Shown here: piece after piece, positions 58,978 to 64,000 of the stretch
How positions within the stretch are numbered: position 1 is the first letter of the stretch
How the letters are laid out: each line of letters opens with the position of its first letter
DNA from: Staphylococcus piscifermentans
GTDB taxonomy: Bacteria > Bacillota > Bacilli > Staphylococcales > Staphylococcaceae
Assembly (NCBI RefSeq): GCF_900186985.1
Contig: NZ_LT906447.1
Location: 2,046,001 to 2,110,000, forward strand
Direction of reading: 5' to 3'
DNA length: 64,000 nucleotides
The notes under the pieces: model-generated
Seen by the model: the letters and a program-made list of their open reading frames with translations, nothing else
Database searches by the model: none
What the model was told of the DNA's origin: nothing
Translations under genes and position numbers: made by a program

Positions 58978-59505
58978 TCATTGATACATCCCGTCATTAT
59001 CACTTTCAACAAAATCAAATATCAAATCAATTAAACCGGGTTTGTAGTTAATAAATTTTTCGGTTTTTATCAGCTCGACAATCTCTTCTCTGCTTGCAAA
59101 ATGTATCGCTTCTACTTCATCTTCTTCAATATGAATATCCTTCAGTTGTACATTCGTGCGTATCAAATAAATATCATCAAAGCCGAATGGGAAAGTCATC
59201 GAAATTTGCGGACGTGTTTTGGATAAGTCGATATCCAAATCCAATTCCTCCTTGATTTCTCGTTGAGCTGCAACATTACTGGTTTCTCCTTGCATGACCG
59301 CACCGGCTGCACTGAAGTCCCACAGCCCGGGCCAGAGTTTCTTATTGAATTTCCGTTGTTGAATCAACATTTCACCTTGTTGGTTGAAAATACAAATATG
59401 TGCTACTAAATGAAAAGTACCTTCATCTAGCTTGTTACCACGTTCTATTGTTTGACCTTTAAGCTGTTGACGGTATTGATTATACAAATCGAGCATTTCT
59501 GCCAT
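58978..59505 (-). CDS. Nudix hydrolase
   Basis: A 175-residue Nudix protein. The Nudix box is GAVMQGETSNVAAQREIKEE, which fits G-x5-E-x7-R-E-x2-E-E. The N-terminal part resembles isopentenyl-diphosphate isomerase-type Nudix proteins (LVAHICIFNQQGEMLIQQR). The substrate is unknown. I start at ATG 59505, eight bases after GGAGG; a TTG two codons earlier is too close to the site. It lies 28 bases after the DUF1871 gene and is probably in its operon. Confidence 0.85.
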   Translation of the reverse strand: MAEMLDLYNQYRQQLKGQTIERGNKLDEGTFHLVAHICIFNQQGEMLIQQRKFNKKLWPGLWDFSAAGAVMQGETSNVAAQREIKEELDLDIDLSKTRPQISMTFPFGFDDIYLIRTNVQLKDIHIEEDEVEAIHFASREEIVELIKTEKFINYKPGLIDLIFDFVESDNDGMYQ

Positions 59506-59532
59506 TTTCAAATCCTCCCTATGCTTTGTAGC

Positions 59533-59799
59533 TTACAATCCACATGTACCTTCCAAGGATAAAGCTTCATTCGCTTTCTTTAGACAATCTGCTATGGGCA
59601 ACTTTTCTTCAAAAGAATACTGGAAAATTGATTGGAATTTTTGTGCCAACTCATCTACATCATCTATTTGGTGAACCGCATCCATCATTTCATATACTTC
59701 GGCGTCTCCCATTGTTTTATCTTCAAAGTGCATGGGATTCCAATCTGCAAGCAATTGATATAACGCAATGTTCACTTCATTCTTTTCTTTCTCTGCCAT
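59533..59799 (-). CDS. DUF1871 family protein
   Basis: An 88-residue, acidic, helical protein (ALYQLLADWNPMHFED and DELAQKFQSIFQYSFEE) that fits the DUF1871 family. Its function is unknown. A GGAGG ribosome site precedes the ATG at 59799. It is upstream of the Nudix gene on the same strand and downstream of the cyclophilin gene behind a hairpin. Confidence 0.75.
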   Translation of the reverse strand: MAEKEKNEVNIALYQLLADWNPMHFEDKTMGDAEVYEMMDAVHQIDDVDELAQKFQSIFQYSFEEKLPIADCLKKANEALSLEGTCGL

Positions 59800-59836
59800 G
59801 GATTACCCTCCATTATTTCCTTTTTTACAAATAGAA

Positions 59837-59868
59837 AGTAGAAATGCGCTTATGACACATTTCTACTT
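59837..59868 (-). terminator. Hairpin after the cyclophilin gene
   Basis: AAGTAGAAATG pairs with CATTTCTACTT; the tract after it is only moderately T-rich. Confidence 0.6.
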
Positions 59869-59899
59869 GTTTCATGCATTATTTTAACTTCAATGATGT

Positions 59900-60493
59900 T
59901 TAGTCTTCAATATCAATAGATTCAATGACTACATCATGTAATGGTTTATCTTGTGGTCCTACTTTAGTATTTGCGATATCTTCCAATGTCGCTTCTCCCT
60001 CAATAATTTGACCGAATACAGTATGTTTTTGGTCTAACCATGGCGTACCGCCTTTTTCCCCGTATGCTTCGACAATCGGTTCAGGCCATCCGCCATCAGC
60101 TAATTGACTCAACATATTTTCCGGTACTTCTTTCATTTGCACAATAAAGAACTGAGAACCGTTTGTGTTCGGTCCTGCATTTGCCATTGATAATGCGCCA
60201 TATAAGTTGAAAGCTTCCATTGAAAATTCATCTTCAAATGGTCCGCCATAGATACTTTCGCCGCCCATACCTGTTGCTGTCGGGTCGCCGCCTTGTACCA
60301 TAAAGTCGTTGATGACACGGTGGAAAGTAATTCCGTCATAATAACCGTCTTTAGCATGTTGCACAAAATTTTCAACTGTTTTAGGAGCTAAATCAGGAAA
60401 TAATTTAAAAGTCATGTCACCTTTGTTTGTATGCATGACTGCTTTGATTTCATTATCTTGCACTTCTTTATTTAATTGAGGATAGTTTGCCAT
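59900..60493 (-). CDS. ppiB: Peptidyl-prolyl cis-trans isomerase (cyclophilin)
   Basis: A 197-residue cytoplasmic cyclophilin that speeds proline isomerisation in protein folding. Active-site motifs are [17 protein letters not shown] (catalytic Arg and Phe) and [10 protein letters not shown], and a long insert near residue 110-150 is typical of the Firmicute group. No signal peptide. It is divergent from kapB with only about 70 bases between. Confidence 0.93.
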   Translation of the reverse strand: MANYPQLNKEVQDNEIKAVMHTNKGDMTFKLFPDLAPKTVENFVQHAKDGYYDGITFHRVINDFMVQGGDPTATGMGGESIYGGPFEDEFSMEAFNLYGALSMANAGPNTNGSQFFIVQMKEVPENMLSQLADGGWPEPIVEAYGEKGGTPWLDQKHTVFGQIIEGEATLEDIANTKVGPQDKPLHDVVIESIDIED

Positions 60494-60564
60494 AATAAAT
60501 CTCCATTCATGTTAAGATTGATATACGTTTATAGTAACATATACCACAGAAAGGAAGTATTAAA

Positions 60565-60948
60565 ATGTTATATCGCTTTTCACATAAAACAGGAAGTTAC
60601 GGCGTTTCAATTGTTGAAGAAAAAGACAACGGAGAAGTGCTGGTCAAAGTAGAACAAGTTATCAAGCATCCGAAACAAGGAGATTTACATAATCCAAACG
60701 CTGTTGATGATGTATTTTTCCATGAACGTCGCGCATTAAGTCATTATGAAAAACGTTTCACTCCGAAATCACAATTACGTGAGTTTAATGTTGCAGAGAT
60801 GCCATATGAAGAATCTTTGCAAAAAGCTATTACAGATTTGGAAGAAAAATTGAAGGAAGCAGATACACCTCATGCCAAACGATCATTAGAAAATTTAAAC
60901 GAACTTAAAAAGGATTACAGTATTCAATACAAACAAAATTTCAAATAA
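60565..60948 (+). CDS. kapB: KapB-like kinase-associated protein
   Basis: A 127-residue protein that starts MLYRFSHKTGSYGVSIVEE and contains VEQVIKHPKQGDLHNP, the pattern of kinase-associated protein B. In Bacillus it aids the KinB kinase; staphylococci have no sporulation pathway, so the role here is unknown. It has no lipobox. AAAGGAAG precedes the ATG. The C-terminal half is a charged helix. Confidence 0.82.
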   Translation: MLYRFSHKTGSYGVSIVEEKDNGEVLVKVEQVIKHPKQGDLHNPNAVDDVFFHERRALSHYEKRFTPKSQLREFNVAEMPYEESLQKAITDLEEKLKEADTPHAKRSLENLNELKKDYSIQYKQNFK

Positions 60949-61046
60949 TTTTTTCTCTAAAAATATACATTTCTTCCTATTTAACAGTTCCGGTAAATGT
61001 AAGCATGTTACCGTAAAACAAGGTTTTTTGAGCCTTAACATTGATG

Positions 61047-61052
61047 TATAAT
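61047..61052 (+). promoter_or_regulatory. mnh operon -10 box
   Basis: TATAAT directly preceded by TG, about 33 bp before mnhA. The -35 region is only a T-tract (TTTTTTG). Confidence 0.5.
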
Positions 61053-61084
61053 GAGGATATCTTATATTCAAAGGAGGACAAATA

Positions 61085-63502
61085 ATGAGTTGGTTACATG
61101 CAGCGGTATTGTTGCCGTTCATCTTTGCACTCATTATCCCTATTGTTTATCGTTTTGTTAAACGCATACATATAGGATGGTTTACATTACCTGTCCCCGT
61201 TGTCTTATTTATTTATTTTCTAAGTTATATTTCGACAACTATGTCAGGTAATCATCGATTTGCACAATTGTTATGGATGCCGCAAATCGGTATGAATTTT
61301 AATTTGTATGTGGATGGACTCAGTCTACTCTTCAGCTTATTGATTACAGGTATCGGATCGCTTGTTACCTTTTATTCAATCAGCTATTTGAGTAAAAATG
61401 AACAGTTAGGGAATTTTTTCTGTTATCTATTACTCTTTATGGGTGCAATGTTAGGCGTCGTTTTATCTGATAACGTTTTTATGCTGTATTTATTCTGGGA
61501 AATGACTTCTTTTTCTAGTTTCTTACTTATTTCTTTTTGGCGCACAAGACAAGCTTCCTTGTATGGCGCTCAAAAATCGTTATTAATTACAGTATTTGGC
61601 GGTTTATCTTTACTCGGCGGCCTTATCTTAATGACACTTTCAGGACATTCAACAAGTATTCGCCATCTCATTGCACATGCCTCTGAGATTCAATCTAGTC
61701 CAACATTTATCTTGGCCATGATTTTAATACTCTTTGGTGCAATGATAAAATCTGCACAATTCCCATTTTACATCTGGTTGCCAGATGCGATGGAGGCACC
61801 GACACCTGTCAGCGCTTACTTGCATTCAGCGACTATGGTAAAAGCCGGAATATACTTAGTTGCACGTCTCACACCGATTTTTGCACTATCAGAAGGTTGG
61901 ATTTGGACAGTCACAGCAATCGGTTTAATTACATTATTCTGGGGCTCTCTCAATGCAACAAAACAACTTGATTTGAAAGGAATCTTAGCCTTTTCGACGG
62001 TTTCACAATTAGGCATGGTCATGGCAATGTTAGGAATTGGAGCAGTCAGTTACCATTACCAAGGTGCACAAAGCCAATTCTATGCAGCCGCTTTTATTGC
62101 AGCGGTATTCCATTTGATCAACCATGCAACATTTAAATGTGCACTCTTTATGGTTGCTGGAATCATTGACCATGAAACTGGCACCAGAGATGTTCGCAAA
62201 CTTGGCGGATTAATGACTGTAATGCCGATTTCTTTCACTATCACAGTCATCACAGCTTTAAGTATGGCTGGTGTACCGCCGTTTAATGGCTTCTTATCAA
62301 AAGAAAGCTTCTTAGAGGCGATGATCAATGTGACACACTCCCACCTATTCAGCTTAAATACTTTAGGTGTCTTAATTCCTATTGTAGCAATCGTGGGCAG
62401 TTTATTTACATTCGTTTATTCAGTACGTTTCATCGGCCAAATTTTCTGGGGTACTTATAAACCTGAATCCTTACCAGATAAACCGCATGAGCCTTCAGTA
62501 ATGATGTGGATTGCGCCAGCTTTTCTTGCTGTTTTAGTTGTGGTATTCGGTTTATTCCCAGCAATTTTAACGCAATCAATTATAGACCCGGCTAGCCGTG
62601 CAATCAGCAACGCGTACATTCCGCATGCTGAGTTCCATTTATTCCATGGATTTACACCGGCGTTCTTTGCTACATTATTTATTTACGCAGCAGGCATCGG
62701 TCTAATCTTTGCGTATCATAAGTGGGTCAAAGTTATCGAAGCGATACCAGAACGTTTAGAACTGAACTATTTATACGATCGCTCTGGACGCTATATGCCA
62801 TTCTACTCGAAGAAAATTACACGTACTTATATGAGCGGCTTTATTCGTAACAAGTTAATTGTCATTTTGGGTAGTTTAATTGTCTTGACTTTAATTACTT
62901 TACTTTGCATGCCGTTCAGCTTGAACTTTGAACATGTCAGTCGATTACGTACTACTGAAATTATTATTGTCATTATGATACTGGCTTCAGCAACAATGAT
63001 TGTCTTTGCACGTTCAAGATTGTTCAGTATTATCATGTTGAGTGCTGTAGGATACTCAATGGCGATATTCTTTATTTTCTTTAATGCTCCTGACTTAGCA
63101 TTAACACAATTTGTGGTAGAAACGATTTCTACAGCATTGTTCTTATTATGTTTCTACCATTTACCAAACTTAAACCGTTATAACGAATCTAGATCGTTCA
63201 AAATCGGTAATGCGCTTATTGCTGCTGGTGTTGGACTTGCTGTAACAGTGCTAGGTTTAATTGCCTATGGTAATCAGCACTTTGAATCTATTGCTGCCTA
63301 CTACAAAGCAAATGTACACAGCTTAGCTCACGGAAACAATATGGTAAACGTTATTTTAGTTGACTTCCGTGGTACCGATACTTTATTCGAATCATCAGTA
63401 TTAGGTATTGCCGGATTAGGTGTTTATACACTTATCAAATTGCGTTCTAAGCATAAAAACGGTTATGAAAGGGTGGAAGAAAATGAACAGACAGAAAAAT
63501 AA
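61085..63502 (+). CDS. mnhA1: Na+/H+ antiporter subunit A
   Basis: An 805-residue, many-segment membrane protein, the largest subunit of the Mnh (Mrp) Na+/H+ antiporter, related to NuoL of complex I. Conserved pieces include [52 protein letters not shown] (ion-translocating core) and [14 protein letters not shown]. The C-terminal MnhB-like domain is present. AAAGGAGG precedes the ATG. The length is close to S. aureus MnhA1 (801). It exports sodium at the expense of the proton gradient. Confidence 0.95.
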   Translation: MSWLHAAVLLPFIFALIIPIVYRFVKRIHIGWFTLPVPVVLFIYFLSYISTTMSGNHRFAQLLWMPQIGMNFNLYVDGLSLLFSLLITGIGSLVTFYSISYLSKNEQLGNFFCYLLLFMGAMLGVVLSDNVFMLYLFWEMTSFSSFLLISFWRTRQASLYGAQKSLLITVFGGLSLLGGLILMTLSGHSTSIRHLIAHASEIQSSPTFILAMILILFGAMIKSAQFPFYIWLPDAMEAPTPVSAYLHSATMVKAGIYLVARLTPIFALSEGWIWTVTAIGLITLFWGSLNATKQLDLKGILAFSTVSQLGMVMAMLGIGAVSYHYQGAQSQFYAAAFIAAVFHLINHATFKCALFMVAGIIDHETGTRDVRKLGGLMTVMPISFTITVITALSMAGVPPFNGFLSKESFLEAMINVTHSHLFSLNTLGVLIPIVAIVGSLFTFVYSVRFIGQIFWGTYKPESLPDKPHEPSVMMWIAPAFLAVLVVVFGLFPAILTQSIIDPASRAISNAYIPHAEFHLFHGFTPAFFATLFIYAAGIGLIFAYHKWVKVIEAIPERLELNYLYDRSGRYMPFYSKKITRTYMSGFIRNKLIVILGSLIVLTLITLLCMPFSLNFEHVSRLRTTEIIIVIMILASATMIVFARSRLFSIIMLSAVGYSMAIFFIFFNAPDLALTQFVVETISTALFLLCFYHLPNLNRYNESRSFKIGNALIAAGVGLAVTVLGLIAYGNQHFESIAAYYKANVHSLAHGNNMVNVILVDFRGTDTLFESSVLGIAGLGVYTLIKLRSKHKNGYERVEENEQTEK

Positions 63503-63911
63503 TATCATCTTTCAATACTCAACTATCATCATTTTCTTCTTGATTATGGTTTTCGCTTTTTCGTTGTTCTTAAATGGACATTATCAACCAGGAGGCGGCT
63601 TTATCGGAGGATTGCTAGTTTCAAGTTCACTAGTACTTTTCTCAGTAGCCTTCGACGTTAAAACGATGCGGAAAATCTTCCCTTGGGACTTTAAAAAATT
63701 AATTGCAATTGGTTTGACGTTTTGTGCTTTAACACCTTGCGCAAGTTGGTTCTACGGAAAAAATTTCTTTACACATCACGTGTTTGAAATTCCGCTTCCA
63801 TTACTTAAACCGATGCAAGTGCATACTGCCCTCTTCTTCGATTTGGGTGTACTGCTTGCAGTTGTCGGTACGGTAATGACTATAATCTTAGCGATTGGAG
63901 AGAATGAGTAA
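63483..63911 (+). CDS. mnhB1: Na+/H+ antiporter subunit B
   Basis: A 142-residue membrane subunit with four hydrophobic segments. The family motif [14 protein letters not shown] is near residue 36. I start at ATG 63483 (MNRQKNN), which overlaps the end of mnhA by 20 bases; a longer in-frame extension into mnhA has no ribosome site. Its stop shares a base with the mnhC start (TAATG). Confidence 0.94.
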   Translation: MNRQKNNIIFQYSTIIIFFLIMVFAFSLFLNGHYQPGGGFIGGLLVSSSLVLFSVAFDVKTMRKIFPWDFKKLIAIGLTFCALTPCASWFYGKNFFTHHVFEIPLPLLKPMQVHTALFFDLGVLLAVVGTVMTIILAIGENE

Positions 63912-64000
63912 TGGAAATAATTATGATTATCGTCTGCGGTATCTTAACATCAATCAGCGTCTATCTCATTTTATCTAAAAGCTTGATTCGTATCATTATC
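63911..64000 (+). CDS. mnhC1: Na+/H+ antiporter subunit C (partial, 5' end)
   Basis: Thirty codons are visible before the window ends: [20 protein letters not shown], then LSKSLIRIII. This matches the start of MnhC, a NuoK-like subunit. The ATG overlaps the mnhB stop (TAATG), the usual arrangement in the seven-gene mnh operon. Confidence 0.92.
   Translation, partial: MEIIMIIVCGILTSISVYLILSKSLIRIII

Overview
The window is low-GC Firmicute chromosome from a Staphylococcus. The gene order follows the staphylococcal backbone: relQ, UPF0738, CYTH, yjbI and yjbH, then pepF, coiA, mecA, spxA and trpS, then opp3, fabF, fabH, clpB, cdr, addAB, spsAB, pgi, argGH, gudB, rocD, ppi, kapB and mnh. The RsaE small RNA sits next to pepF, and a staphopain/staphostatin pair is present. 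Several S. aureus neighbours are replaced or rearranged, so a coagulase-negative species is likely. The species cannot be fixed from this window. No rRNA, tRNA, prophage, insertion sequence or CRISPR array was seen.

Layout. Positions 1-2484 hold the start of relQ (alarmone synthetase), UPF0738, a CYTH phosphatase, a truncated haemoglobin and the Spx adaptor YjbH. Positions 2526-7457 are an accessory, strikingly AT-rich insertion between yjbH and pepF. It holds an HTH regulator and an MFS exporter on the minus strand, divergent from a 28-codon peptide gene, a hairpin and a MccB/ThiF-like adenylating enzyme split by an in-frame stop. A staphopain with its staphostatin follows. Positions 7494-18951 and on to 23087 carry RsaE, pepF, coiA, mecA, spxA, trpS, thiC with a TPP riboswitch, a luciferase-like oxidoreductase and the opp3 peptide importer. 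Positions 23362-32553 carry a DUF3899 protein, an MFS transporter, fabF-fabH under a FapR operator, a DUF2929 protein, clpB under a CtsR operator and an OatA-like O-acetyltransferase. Positions 32863-47983 carry an Fe-S assembly (MIP18) protein, a HAD phosphatase, CoA-disulfide reductase, a FAH-family hydrolase, addAB, signal peptidases SpsA (catalytically dead) and SpsB, a DedA/TVP38 membrane protein and pgi. Positions 48327-56348 are an arginine/ornithine/proline/glutamate block: argGH for synthesis, then rocA, rocD and gudB for catabolism, with an amidohydrolase between. Positions 56672-57014 are a tandem array of 42-bp hairpin repeats. The rest is an old-yellow-enzyme oxidoreductase, an S1 protein, a Nudix hydrolase, DUF1871, cyclophilin, KapB and the start of the mnhABC Na+/H+ antiporter.

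Most novel element. The divergent locus at 2526-5550 has the parts and layout of a microcin C-type RiPP system: a short precursor peptide with a strong promoter and ribosome site, a hairpin just after its stop, an enzyme with a leader-binding domain plus E1-like domain, and an MFS exporter with a regulator. The details depart from known systems. The precursor does not end in Asn, the enzyme lacks the zinc cysteines and the usual arginine, and a TAA immediately followed by ATG interrupts its leader-binding domain. It is either a diverged, split pathway or a recently inactivated one. The second notable element is the 42-bp hairpin array upstream of rocA.
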